Assembly: GCA_030592525.1 (NCBI GenBank)
Contig: JAUVIW010000012.1
Span: forward strand, 1-15,238
Direction of reading: 5' to 3'
From: an archaeon
GTDB lineage: Archaea > B1Sed10-29 > WALL01
Length of the DNA stretch: 15,238 nucleotides
Both the position numbers and the translations under genes were made by a program. Positions 5,540 through 12,432 of the stretch are shown piece after piece; the stretch's first letter is position 1, and every line of letters starts with the position of its first letter. Under the pieces are notes generated by a model. The model did no database searches. It saw only the letters and a program-made list of their open reading frames with translations, and had not been told where the DNA came from.

Positions 5540-6349
5540 TTATAAGCCTAGAACAAGTGCTTCCCCAATGAATGCGCCTTTGAATCCAAGTGTCTTGTAC
5601 AGCTTTTCATTGTAGCTGCCTTTCTCTGTTTGGATGAAAATGTGTTCCACACCCTTCCCTCTTGCTTCTTTCGCGCAGTTTTTCATGAGAAGAGAGCACA
5701 CGCCTTTTTTTCGGTGATTTGGGGCAGTTCCGGTGTTGTAAATGCACCCGTACTTGCCAGAGTAAATGAGGGTGGCTATCCCCGCGGGCTGGCCATTGAT
5801 GAGGCAGATGTAGTGGATGGTTGTTTTGCCTTCATCCGGTCTTGTGAATGATTCTTCGAGTGATTGACTGTATGATGGGGGTAATTTCCCGTAAGGCTCA
5901 TCTGGTGTTGTACCACCGTATGCTTGAATGAAGAGCGTGACGAATGTTTTTTTATCGTCGTCTGTTTTTGCTTGGCATATCCTAAAGCCTTCAGGCATTG
6001 TGACTTTTGGGGTATCTTTCTCGTAAAACATCCAGGTGTCTGTGTAGTTCCCTTTGAAGCCCATCCCACCAACTATGTCTTTGAATTCTTTGGGTGTTGT
6101 GAATGGCGTGTGGTATACTGCGGGTTGCCTGCCTTTGCTTTCGTAAAATCTCTTTATTTCCTCAATGAGCTCGTTAATATCATTGTTCTCAGCAGTAATG
6201 TTTGTTGCGTAATTCCATCCAGCATCAGTGATGCGCTCGCTCCATACGAGAAGCGCGCCATTAATCTCTTTTGATCCGGAAAAATAGCAGCCAAGCTGGA
6301 ACTTGATGTGTGCGGTTATTGCTTCTTTCATAACATCGTTTGATGGCAT
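5540..6349 (-). CDS. GNAT-family N-acetyltransferase (269 aa)
   Basis: The C-terminal half is a GNAT domain. Strand beta4 (CIYNTGTAP, about 202-210) leads into the acetyl-CoA loop HRKKGV (212-217, matching R-x2-G) and helix CSLLMKNCAKEA. The end IFIQTEKGSYNEKLYKTLGFK is the usual motif B with Asn-x-x-L-Y. The N-terminal 115 residues look like a degenerate second GNAT-type half, so a double-domain enzyme is possible. The acceptor is unknown. I chose ATG 6349 because ggggtga overlaps the preceding ppsA stop about 8 bases upstream; the open frame further upstream is only a shifted reading of the ppsA tail. It is probably co-transcribed with ppsA (8-base gap). Confidence 0.85.
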   Translation of the reverse strand: MPSNDVMKEAITAHIKFQLGCYFSGSKEINGALLVWSERITDAGWNYATNITAENNDINELIEEIKRFYESKGRQPAVYHTPFTTPKEFKDIVGGMGFKGNYTDTWMFYEKDTPKVTMPEGFRICQAKTDDDKKTFVTLFIQAYGGTTPDEPYGKLPPSYSQSLEESFTRPDEGKTTIHYICLINGQPAGIATLIYSGKYGCIYNTGTAPNHRKKGVCSLLMKNCAKEARGKGVEHIFIQTEKGSYNEKLYKTLGFKGAFIGEALVLGL

Positions 6350-6356
6350 GGGTTGT

Positions 6357-9251
6357 TCACCCCAATTTGAACCCGAACACCGAGAGGCCTTTTTGGCAGG
6401 TGCACTTGTCCATTGGCTTGTAGCACTTAGGGCAGATTGCAGGCTTTGCTTCCACTGGTTTTGTGGGCTGTGCTCCTGTTGGAGTGGTGGGCTGCGCTCC
6501 GGTGGTTGGCTGCCCGGGCTTGGCTTCTGCTGGTGTAGTTGGCTGTGCTTCCGCGGGCTTTGCAGGTGTGGCTTCCGCTGGTTTTGTTTCAGCCGGTGCT
6601 GCCTGCGCAATCTCCTTTCCTTCCTTCTGCGCTTCCCCAATCTCCTCTTCCACTTGCTGCGCCCCTTCCGCGCCAACGCCCTGCACTTCCACTTGCTTTT
6701 GTGCTGGCACTTCCAGTGGCGCTGGCGGCGCGGGCTCTGGTGGCAACGGCCCTGGCTCCACGTATCCCGGCGGGTGCTCTGCCACTTCAATTGCTTTGTG
6801 CTCCTCTTCTTTTGCGGGTGTTGCTTGTGGTTTTGCAGGTGCCTGTTGGGCTGGTGCCGCTTGTGGTGCTGCAGGTTGAGCGGGGGCCTGTGGTGCGGGT
6901 GTTGGCGCCTCAACCACTGCGGGCACTTCACCGTTCTTCATTCCCGCGGCATCGACCATGCCCTGTGGTGCTGGCTCTTCCGGCTTTTTGGGCGCATTCT
7001 TTTCCGCTTCGGCGACAATCTTTTTCACCTTGCCGTACGCATCCGGGTTAACGCTAATCGAGTCAATCCCCGAGTCCACCAAGAACTTCGCGAACTCTGG
7101 GTAGTTGCTCGGTGCCTGGCCGCACAGCGAGACGGTCTTGCCTTTCTTGTGCGCGCCGTCGATGACCATCTTGATTGCCTTCTTGACAGCTTCGTCACGC
7201 TCGTTGAACAGGCCCATGTTGCCGAGTATCTGCGAGTCCCTGTCAACGCCAAGAACAAGCTGCGTCAGGTCATTGCTTCCGATGGAGAACCCGTCGCAGT
7301 AGTCCGCGAACTCTTCAGCCAGAATGGCGTTGCTTGGCACTTCGGCCATGAGCCACAATTGGAAGTCGCCTCCGCGCTTGATGCCACCTTCCTCGAGAAT
7401 TGCCTCAATCTTTTTTACTTCCTCTATCGTCCTTGCGAACGGGAGCATGACCCAAACGTTCTTGAGCCCCATTTCCTCGCGCACCTTCTTGATGGCCTGT
7501 ACCTCGAGCTTGAATGCCTCTGTGTACTTCGGGTTGTAGTATCTTGAGCACCCTCTCCACCCGAGCATGGGGTTGTCTTCCTCGGGCTCGAACTCTTTGC
7601 CGCCCTCGAGGTCACGGTACTCGTTGGTCTTGAAGTCCGACAGCCTTAGCACAACGGGCCGTGGTGCGAATGCCTTGGCCACTATCGCTATGCCTTCAGC
7701 GAGCTTGTCGACGAACACCTGGCCCTTGCCTTCCTTGATGAGCTTGAGCGGGTGCTCCTTGATGTGCGTCGCGATGATGAACTCCTCGCGCATCAGGCCG
7801 ATGCCGTCAACCGGCATGTCCTTGTACTTCTCTGCCATGTCCGGCACGCCGAGGTTCATGTAAATCTTCGTCTTCGTCGGTGGCAGTGCCTTGAGTGCCT
7901 CGATGTCCATCTTCTCCTCTGCCTTGAGCCCGACATCGCCCTTGAACACCTTGCCGTGTGACGCATCCACGCTGATGGTGTCACCGTCCTTCACGAGCTT
8001 CGTGATGTTGCCCGTGCCAACAATGCACGGCACGCCGAGCTCGCGGGAGACAATTGCGGCGTGGCATGTGAGCCCGCCTTCATCTGTAACAATAGCGACA
8101 GCCTTTTTCATCGCCGGAACCATGTCCGGGTTGGTCATGCTCGTGACGAGCACGTCGCCTTTTTCAATCTTCGAGATTTCTTCCATTCCATGCACGACTT
8201 TCACAATGCCCGTGCCAACACCGGGTGATGCGGCCATGCCCTGTGCAATTGATTCGCCCTTGATTTCTTCTGTTGGCGCCTCGTCCTTTTTCCCGAGGGT
8301 TGTTATCGCGCGTGACTGCAGCACGAACAGCATCCCTTCCTGGATTGCCCACTCAATGTCCTGTGGGACTTGGTAGTGCTCCTCAATCCGCTTGCCGATG
8401 TCTGCGAGCTCGAGCACTTGCTTGTCGGTTAGCTTTTGCAGGCTTTGCCTCATGTCCGGAACCGGGACATTGACGGTTCCGCGCCCACGCCTGTTTCTGG
8501 TTATCATGTTTTCCTGCTTTCCTATTTTCTTGATTATTATCTCGTTCTTCTCGCGGTCCACTTCATAGTGGTCCGGTGTCACCATGCCGCCGACCACGGA
8601 TTCGCCGAGGCCGAACGCCCCCTCGATGATGATGTTGTCGTTCTTGCCTGTTGGCTCTTTGGTGAACATGACTCCTGCGCTTTCGCTGCTGACCATTTCC
8701 TGCACAACGACCGCAATTGCGACCTGGTCGTGGGAGAACCCCTGCTCCTTGCGGTAAAAGATTGCGCGTGGCGTGTAAAGGCTCGCCCAGCACTTGCGCA
8801 CTGCCTTGATGAGCTCGTTCTCCCCCTGGACATCGAGGTAAGTGGCTTGCTGCCCTGCGAAGCTTGCTTCCGGCAGGTCCTCTGCCGTTGCTGATGAGCG
8901 CGCGGCAACATAAATTTCTTCCCTCTTGCGCTTGTTCATCTCGCGGTAGGCTTCGATAATGTCTTCGCTGATGTCCTGCGGCATCGGCACTGTGAGCATG
9001 ACTTCTTGTATGAGCTTGGCGGCGTTCTGGAGCGCTTCCGTGTCATCGGTATCCACTTCATTAGCTATCTTGAGTATGCGTGGCTGAATGCCTGTCCTGT
9101 TGACGTACTCGAAGTACGTGGGCGCCGTCACAACAAATCCCATTGGCACCGGGAAGCCTGCACTCACCAATTCCCCTAAATTGGCTGCCTTGCCTCCGAC
9201 TAGGGGTATGCTACCCTTGTTTATTCCGTTAAACCACGCTACGTGCTCCAC
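6357..9251 (-). CDS. ppsA: Phosphoenolpyruvate synthase with long Pro/Ala-rich tail and C-terminal zinc ribbon
   Basis: PEP synthase converts pyruvate, ATP and water to PEP, AMP and phosphate, feeding gluconeogenesis. Numbering from the start chosen here: an N-terminal ATP-grasp domain (LVGGKAANLGE near 17-27, ARSSATAEDLPEASFAGQ near 116-134), the swivelling phosphohistidine domain GGLTCHAAIVSRELGVPC with catalytic His397, and the PEP/pyruvate TIM barrel (LGWRGCSRY, GSNDLTQLVLGVDRD, and SLCGQAPS with Cys710). The catalytic body ends near residue 753. A low-complexity Pro/Ala/Glu/Thr tail follows, then Cys940-x2-Cys943 and Cys950-x-Cys952. GTG 9249-9251 is preferred over GTG 9278 because gaggtg lies 6 bases before it and VEHVAWF aligns with family N-termini. 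Total length is 964 residues, against roughly 760-820 usual. Confidence 0.95.
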   Translation of the reverse strand: MEHVAWFNGINKGSIPLVGGKAANLGELVSAGFPVPMGFVVTAPTYFEYVNRTGIQPRILKIANEVDTDDTEALQNAAKLIQEVMLTVPMPQDISEDIIEAYREMNKRKREEIYVAARSSATAEDLPEASFAGQQATYLDVQGENELIKAVRKCWASLYTPRAIFYRKEQGFSHDQVAIAVVVQEMVSSESAGVMFTKEPTGKNDNIIIEGAFGLGESVVGGMVTPDHYEVDREKNEIIIKKIGKQENMITRNRRGRGTVNVPVPDMRQSLQKLTDKQVLELADIGKRIEEHYQVPQDIEWAIQEGMLFVLQSRAITTLGKKDEAPTEEIKGESIAQGMAASPGVGTGIVKVVHGMEEISKIEKGDVLVTSMTNPDMVPAMKKAVAIVTDEGGLTCHAAIVSRELGVPCIVGTGNITKLVKDGDTISVDASHGKVFKGDVGLKAEEKMDIEALKALPPTKTKIYMNLGVPDMAEKYKDMPVDGIGLMREEFIIATHIKEHPLKLIKEGKGQVFVDKLAEGIAIVAKAFAPRPVVLRLSDFKTNEYRDLEGGKEFEPEEDNPMLGWRGCSRYYNPKYTEAFKLEVQAIKKVREEMGLKNVWVMLPFARTIEEVKKIEAILEEGGIKRGGDFQLWLMAEVPSNAILAEEFADYCDGFSIGSNDLTQLVLGVDRDSQILGNMGLFNERDEAVKKAIKMVIDGAHKKGKTVSLCGQAPSNYPEFAKFLVDSGIDSISVNPDAYGKVKKIVAEAEKNAPKKPEEPAPQGMVDAAGMKNGEVPAVVEAPTPAPQAPAQPAAPQAAPAQQAPAKPQATPAKEEEHKAIEVAEHPPGYVEPGPLPPEPAPPAPLEVPAQKQVEVQGVGAEGAQQVEEEIGEAQKEGKEIAQAAPAETKPAEATPAKPAEAQPTTPAEAKPGQPTTGAQPTTPTGAQPTKPVEAKPAICPKCYKPMDKCTCQKGLSVFGFKLG

Positions 9252-9280
9252 TTTCCACACCTCTGTGGGAAAAAACACGC

Positions 9281-9293
9281 CGCTGCTTTTTAA
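9281..9293 (-). promoter_or_regulatory. Putative TATA box of ppsA
   Basis: On the minus strand this reads cattaaaaagc. It lies 30-40 bases before the preferred GTG start and overlaps the end of the methyltransferase-like gene, so ppsA probably has its own promoter. Confidence 0.4.
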
Positions 9294-9856
9294 TGCTTGT
9301 CCTTCCGGCGCTTTTTATTGAGGATTATTTTTACGACATGGGTGATGGAAGGAATTTCAAAGAATGAGTCCCAGTCAGATTTCTTTTTGAACCCTTTTTT
9401 CGGGATTGCTTCTATGTGGATATTGTAGCCCCATGGTTCCAGCTCCTTCTTGAAGTTTTTGAGGGATTCATCGAACTTTTCGCTTGGGTACATCTGAGAA
9501 GTGTTGGCATCTACTATCTTAATTTTGTGATTGTCTGCTAACCAGTGGTTCTCGTTACGCAGCCAGTCATATGGGTTCTTATCACCAACGGTGAGCATCT
9601 TGTCTATGCCACCCCAGATAAGGGGAGTGTTTAAGTTATGCATCCAGACTTCGTTGATTTTTAGCTCGGGTGGCAAGTGTTTCTCATCGAAGTGTTTTTT
9701 TATCAGCTTAACGTTTGGCAGTGGGCTTTCCTCGCTTTCTAGATCTGGATCAAATCCAATGTAGATAGTATGGGGGTTCTTTTTCCCGTATCTGAATAGG
9801 CGCTCTGCTTTCTTTCCCACACCAATCTCGAGAACGACCTTGAGTTTTTTTGGCAT
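9290..9856 (-). CDS. Class I SAM-dependent methyltransferase-like protein (188 aa)
   Basis: The N-terminus VVLEIGVGKKAERL (7-20) matches methyltransferase motif I (strand then G-x-G), and YIGFDPDLES (32-41) gives the acidic end of strand 2 that usually contacts the SAM ribose. Later parts (KIKIVDANTSQ, WGYNIHIEAI) alternate strands and helices as in a Rossmann fold. It recalls TrmB-like proteins but is short, and no substrate-specific motif is evident. The target is unknown, and loss of catalysis is possible because the fourth Gly of motif I is Lys. The ATG is 8 bases after the stop of the upstream HTH gene. The gene is AT-richer than its neighbours, which suggests later acquisition. Confidence 0.6.
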   Translation of the reverse strand: MPKKLKVVLEIGVGKKAERLFRYGKKNPHTIYIGFDPDLESEESPLPNVKLIKKHFDEKHLPPELKINEVWMHNLNTPLIWGGIDKMLTVGDKNPYDWLRNENHWLADNHKIKIVDANTSQMYPSEKFDESLKNFKKELEPWGYNIHIEAIPKKGFKKKSDWDSFFEIPSITHVVKIILNKKRRKDKH

Positions 9857-9864
9857 ACAGAGGA

Positions 9865-10758
9865 TTAGGGGGTTGAACCTTTTTCTTTCTTCCGCTTTTT
9901 AACAAGGTCTATGACCTCACCAGCGCTCTCGGACTCGTTTATCTCTTTTTCAGTGACCACGGGCACGCCCTTAACGCTTGTTGGGGCCTTGCCCTTTGCC
10001 ACGAACACCGGCTCGCTGCCGAAGAACTCTCCTGCACGCGTCATGAACCCCGCTTTTCTTCGCGCGAGCGCGGGGCTCGTCTCGTCCACGAGCAGCATCG
10101 CTTTCTTTTCCCTGGCAATGGCGTCAAATCCCCTGTGTACCGGGATCACATCGAACCCGAGCTTGCCCATCTTTCGGAGGTACCCGTGCAGGTCAATGGC
10201 TGGCGCGTGCTGTGCTGCGAAAAGGTTGATGTCCTGTATGATTGGGGCGTTGAACATGCGCTCGAGCTCCAGTGCCTTGCCATAGTCCATGCGCAGTGTT
10301 TTCTTGTAATGGTAAATGGCCTCGCGCGTGACGTGTATCCTTTGCGCGATATCGCTGATGTCGCTGTCCGACAGCTTTTGCTCGAACACCTGGCTGTCGA
10401 GGCGCGCCACGACGCGGCCGTGGCTGAATGTCTTGTCGGGCATCTCGCCTTCGAGCACCCGCCCGAGCGTTCCCGAAGTAATCGCTTGCAGCCCGTAGCG
10501 CTCGTACACCAAGCCGTCCTCGAGCTCGTACGCCTTGCTCTTTTCTCCGATGAGCAGCGCCGTCGCGCCGAGGGAGCTCGCGAGCGCGAGAATGTTGCGT
10601 GCCTGCTCCTCCCTGAGTGAGTCGATGTTCGACAGCACTTTGATAAGGAGCACTCGGCTCTGCGAGCGTGCCGCTATGTCAAAGCAGCTCTTGCGTTCGA
10701 GGGGTGCGAAGCACTCGTACCCCGCGCGCTCGAGGGCGCGCAGGACTCCTGCGTCCAT
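9865..10758 (-). CDS. Archaeal HTH-type transcriptional regulator, MJ0586-like
   Basis: This 297-residue protein fits the archaeal 'putative HTH-type transcriptional regulatory protein' family typified by MJ0586. An N-terminal nuclease-like fold carries CFDIAARSQSRVLLIKVLSNIDSL (25-48), GATALLIGE (64-72) and LEDGLVYERYGLQAI (79-93). A helix-turn-helix near 129-152 (KLSDSDISDIAQRIHVTREAIYHYK) comes next, and a C-terminal domain of about 140 residues follows. The family is widespread in archaea; its targets are poorly known. Start ATG 10758 follows the eL40 stop by 5 bases, so the two are probably co-transcribed. The longer upstream open frame reads through the eL40 gene and a promoter and was discarded. 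Confidence 0.85.
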   Translation of the reverse strand: MDAGVLRALERAGYECFAPLERKSCFDIAARSQSRVLLIKVLSNIDSLREEQARNILALASSLGATALLIGEKSKAYELEDGLVYERYGLQAITSGTLGRVLEGEMPDKTFSHGRVVARLDSQVFEQKLSDSDISDIAQRIHVTREAIYHYKKTLRMDYGKALELERMFNAPIIQDINLFAAQHAPAIDLHGYLRKMGKLGFDVIPVHRGFDAIAREKKAMLLVDETSPALARRKAGFMTRAGEFFGSEPVFVAKGKAPTSVKGVPVVTEKEINESESAGEVIDLVKKRKKEKGSTP

Positions 10759-10763
10759 TAGAA

Positions 10764-10916
10764 TCAGCGCTTGGCTTCCTTGTGCTTGGTGCGAAGCTTG
10801 CTGGTCTTGCATTTCCTGCAATAAGTGACATTGGGTGAGAGCACTGCTCCGCAGTTCATGCAAATCTTTTTGTTGAGGCGCTGTCGCGCCACGCCGGTTT
10901 GGGTCTTTCCTGCCAT
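10764..10916 (-). CDS. rpl40e: Ribosomal protein eL40 (50 aa)
   Basis: The product has an N-terminal basic arm and the zinc ribbon Cys19-x2-Cys22 ... Cys33-x2-Cys36, followed by KTSKLRTKHKEAKR. This matches the short archaeal L40e, a zinc-binding protein of the large ribosomal subunit. It has the usual family length. An RBS-like ggtgg lies 5 bases before the ATG at 10914-10916, and a TATA-like tttaaaaat (10954-10962 on the minus strand) sits about 40 bases upstream. It heads a likely operon with the HTH regulator. Confidence 0.92.
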   Translation of the reverse strand: MAGKTQTGVARQRLNKKICMNCGAVLSPNVTYCRKCKTSKLRTKHKEAKR

Positions 10917-10953
10917 CTAAACCACCTTCAGGGGCTCTATTATCAACCACCCC

Positions 10954-10963
10954 ATTTTTAAAC
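10954..10963. promoter_or_regulatory. TATA element between eL40 and tRNA-Glu
   Basis: atttttaaac is usable in both directions because its TTTAAA core is palindromic. On the minus strand it fits eL40. On the plus strand the string tttttaaac with a following tttgtagc is also found before tRNA-Leu(UAG) at 11392-11411, which indicates a tRNA promoter. Confidence 0.55.
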
Positions 10964-10991
10964 CTTTGTAGCCAAAAGAAGGGAGTGGCGT

Positions 10992-11002
10992 GTGCTCCTG
11001 TA
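10992..11002 (+). repeat. Copy of the tRNA-Glu 5' end
   Basis: The 11 bases gtgctcctgta are repeated exactly at 11046-11056, where they begin the intact tRNA-Glu. The copies are 54 bases apart. Confidence 0.7.
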
Positions 11003-11047
11003 TCCCAGCTGGCCCAGCTGGCAGGGAAATCACATGGCATTTTTGGT

Positions 11048-11125
11048 GCTCCTGTAGTCTAGTCCGGTTAAGGATACTAGCCTTTCGAGCTGGCGACGTG
11101 GGTTCAAATCCCGCCGGGAGCACCA
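11048..11125 (+). tRNA. tRNA-Glu (anticodon TTC), CCA encoded
   Basis: The acceptor strand gctcctg (11048-11054) pairs with cgggagc (11115-11121), followed by discriminator A and CCA (11123-11125). The anticodon arm is ctagc / ctttcga / gctgg, with TTC at positions 34-36. The T arm is gtggg-ttcaaat-cccgc. The D region carries the usual GG in tccggttaa. The fold is complete and no intron is evident. A run of five T (11134-11138) follows. Confidence 0.95.
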
Positions 11126-11133
11126 CAACAACC

Positions 11134-11138
11134 TTTTT
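11134..11138 (+). terminator. T-tract terminator after tRNA-Glu
   Basis: Five T occur 9 bases after the CCA end. A T-tract in the same context, caccacaac then ctttttc, follows tRNA-Leu(UAG), in line with U-tract termination in archaea. Confidence 0.4.
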
Positions 11139-11179
11139 CCCTTCGCCTTTGGCTCAGGCAAAAAGCTTGACCAAAAAGG

Positions 11180-11194
11180 GCCGGCTTCGCCGGC
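11180..11194. repeat. Small palindrome gccggc-ttc-gccggc
   Basis: A perfect 6-bp stem with a 3-base loop and no following T-tract. Its core cggcttcgccg recurs at 11586-11596. Confidence 0.6.
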
Positions 11195-11216
11195 AGATAG
11201 GGATTCGAAGCATTTC

Positions 11217-11227
11217 CTTTATATATG
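11217..11227 (+). promoter_or_regulatory. TATA box of the 36-residue basic protein gene
   Basis: ctttatatatg is a strong archaeal box A. A start about 26 bases on leaves a leader of roughly 15 bases containing the gaggga RBS. Confidence 0.65.
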
Positions 11228-11262
11228 ATAGCGCTCAAAAAAGTGCGCACACGAGGGATTAG

Positions 11263-11373
11263 ATGATTCTGTTTTACTCCTCAGGGAACAAAGAGAAGAA
11301 AAAGCACCGTTCGAGGCGCAAGTGGCGCATCAAGAGGCGCAGGAAGAAGAAGCGCGCAGCCCGCAAGAAGTGA
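11263..11373 (+). CDS. Very basic 36-residue protein, possibly ribosomal protein eL41-like
   Basis: The ATG at 11263 has a good RBS (gaggga, 11253-11258, 4 bases before) and a strong TATA box upstream, so expression is likely. More than half of the 36 residues are Lys or Arg. The C-terminal part (KWRIKRRRKKKRAARKK) resembles eL41, the shortest ribosomal protein, which is a single basic helix of about 25 residues with a Trp near its start. Here 19 extra residues (beginning MILFYSSGNKEKKKH) come before that match, so the assignment is tentative. Its position between two tRNA genes and near eL40 fits a translation role. Confidence 0.55.
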   Translation: MILFYSSGNKEKKKHRSRRKWRIKRRRKKKRAARKK

Positions 11374-11390
11374 GCCTAGTTCTGGGTGGA

Positions 11391-11400
11391 GTTTTTAAAC
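11391..11400 (+). promoter_or_regulatory. TATA box of tRNA-Leu(UAG)
   Basis: gtttttaaac begins 37 bases before the tRNA 5' end. The same string with a following tttgtagc occurs upstream of tRNA-Glu, which supports a shared tRNA promoter type. Confidence 0.6.
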
Positions 11401-11427
11401 TTCTTTGTAGCATATCTTGCCTAGCGT

Positions 11428-11515
11428 GCGGGGGTGCCGGAGCTCGGAAAACGGGCAGGGCTTAGGACCCTGTGACTTAGTGTCTACGCGTGTTCGAATC
11501 ACGTCCCCCGCACCA
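11428..11515 (+). tRNA. tRNA-Leu (anticodon TAG), CCA encoded
   Basis: Acceptor gcggggg (11428-11434) pairs with cccccgc (11505-11511), followed by discriminator A and CCA. Anticodon arm caggg-cttagga-ccctg has TAG at 34-36. A long variable arm (tgacttagtgtcta) marks a class II tRNA, and the T arm is gcgtg-ttcgaat-cacgt. It lacks an intron. Confidence 0.95.
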
Positions 11516-11520
11516 CAACC

Positions 11521-11543
11521 CTTTTTCGCTGAAGGCGAAAAAG
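11521..11543 (+). terminator. Hairpin with T-tract after tRNA-Leu(UAG)
   Basis: ctttttcgc (11521-11529) can pair with gcgaaaaag (11535-11543) around tgaag. The T-tract within the 5' arm may itself terminate tRNA transcription. It is the first of three hairpins before the next gene. Confidence 0.45.
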
Positions 11544-11549
11544 CGTTGG

Positions 11550-11559
11550 CGGATATAAT
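11550..11559 (+). promoter_or_regulatory. TATA box of the metallo-beta-lactamase-fold gene
   Basis: cggatataat lies about 50 bases before the ATG at 11607. The predicted start falls near 11581, between or inside the two hairpins that follow. Confidence 0.45.
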
Positions 11560-11562
11560 CTT

Positions 11563-11597
11563 GCTCGCCTGCAGGCGAGCACAAGCGGCTTCGCCGC
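11563..11597. repeat. Two palindromes in the leader of the MBL gene
   Basis: gctcgcctgcaggcgagc (11563-11580) is a perfect 18-bp palindrome. gcggc-ttc-gccgc (11585-11597) is a 5-bp stem with a 3-base loop. Both lie between the TATA box and the RBS. Confidence 0.6.
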
Positions 11598-11606
11598 GGT
11601 GATATC

Positions 11607-12185
11607 ATGGCAGGACTCAAAGTGCTTGTAGAGGGATACGCGAAAGAGGTCGAGGGCGGCTGGATTGCCAGCTCGACAGTTACTTTCGTGATGTCGAACG
11701 GAAAGAACATAATTATCGACCCGGGCTGCAACCGTGAGCGCCTGCTCGCCGCGCTCGATGGGGAAGGCCTCGCTACGGGTGACATCAACTTTGTTATTCT
11801 CACGCACACGCACACTGACCACGCGCTGCTCGCAGGCATCTTCGAGAACGCCGAGGTCCTTACTCCTTACGAGCTTTACAAGGGCGACCACCAAACAGAG
11901 CATGATAACAAAGTTCCTGGCACGGAGCTCGAGATAATCGAGACCCCCGGCCACGCAGCCGAACACTGCTCAGTCAAAGTGCCGACCAAGGACGGCGTTT
12001 ACGTTGTCGGCGGCGACGTGTTCTGGTGGGTCGACGGCCAGGAACAAAAGCTCGACATTGGCCAGGAGGATGACGCGCACCCTGATGAGGTCAGCATGGA
12101 TGACTTGAAGGCGTCACGCCAAAAGATTTTTGACATCGCTGATTTCATTGTGCCGGGCCACGGAAAAACAGTTAAGGTGCGCTAA
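11607..12185 (+). CDS. Metallo-beta-lactamase-fold hydrolase, MBLAC1-like
   Basis: This 192-residue protein keeps all the metal ligands of the fold: HTHTDH (67-72), His116 in ETPGHAAEH, Asp137 in VGGDVFW, and His185 in VPGHGKTV. That predicts a two-metal (zinc or iron) hydrolase. The short length and the order resemble the MBLAC1/small glyoxalase-II-like group, which acts on thioesters, RNA or phosphodiesters; the substrate cannot be read from sequence. Residue 65 onwards (ILTHTHTDHALL) is canonical. The ATG at 11607 has ggtgat 4 bases upstream. It appears to be a single-gene unit with its own TATA box. Confidence 0.88.
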   Translation: MAGLKVLVEGYAKEVEGGWIASSTVTFVMSNGKNIIIDPGCNRERLLAALDGEGLATGDINFVILTHTHTDHALLAGIFENAEVLTPYELYKGDHQTEHDNKVPGTELEIIETPGHAAEHCSVKVPTKDGVYVVGGDVFWWVDGQEQKLDIGQEDDAHPDEVSMDDLKASRQKIFDIADFIVPGHGKTVKVR

Positions 12186-12204
12186 AGATCTAGTTATCCA
12201 TGAA

Positions 12205-12216
12205 ACCTTTTTATTG
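12205..12216 (+). promoter_or_regulatory. TATA box of the DUF6485-like gene
   Basis: acctttttattg is centred about 27 bases before the ATG at 12238, which implies a leaderless transcript. No RBS is seen before that ATG. Confidence 0.5.
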
Positions 12217-12237
12217 CTTTTTCGCGCTAATTTACTC

Positions 12238-12432
12238 ATGGAATGCCTGAAGGAAACAAACGCCAAGACATGCCCTTGTACGTATGACTGCGACAAGCAC
12301 GGCTTCTGTTGCGCGTGCCTGCGCTACCATCTTGGAAGGGACGAATTGCCGGCGTGCTGCTTCTCCAAAAAGGCCGAGGCGACGTACGACCGCTCGTTCG
12401 AGGCGTTCGCCCGCGACAAGGGGCTGGTATAG
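12238..12432 (+). CDS. Cys-rich DUF6485-like protein (64 aa)
   Basis: The product has nine cysteines in 64 residues: Cys12-x-Cys14-x3-Cys18, Cys24-Cys25-x-Cys27 and Cys40-Cys41. The central CCACLRYHLGRDELPACC fits the small Cys-rich DUF6485 proteins, which look like metal- or Fe-S-binding modules of unknown function. The ATG at 12238 suits leaderless expression from the TATA element at about 12210; the frame upstream of it overlaps the preceding gene and is not used. Its stop shares one base with the GTG start of the next gene (TAGTG), so the pair is probably coupled. Confidence 0.75.
   Translation: MECLKETNAKTCPCTYDCDKHGFCCACLRYHLGRDELPACCFSKKAEATYDRSFEAFARDKGLV

Noticed and set aside
6350..6931. 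Upstream extension of the GNAT frame to 463 residues
   Set aside because: The extra N-terminal part is a Gln/His/Pro-rich shifted reading of the ppsA tail repeats. A good RBS supports the start at 6349.
6303..7547. Long plus-strand open frame of 414 codons opposite ppsA
   Set aside because: It is antisense to a well-supported PEP synthase, is extremely rich in Cys/Trp/Leu/Arg, and has no RBS or family match. The GC-rich third positions of the sense gene explain it.
10759..11040. Upstream extension of the HTH regulator
   Set aside because: It reads through the eL40 gene in another frame and through the promoter. Family alignment begins at the Met at 10758.
12309..12431. Longer start for the 159-residue orphan
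   Set aside because: The extension overlaps the Cys-rich gene in a second frame with unlikely composition. The TAGTG junction is a better start.
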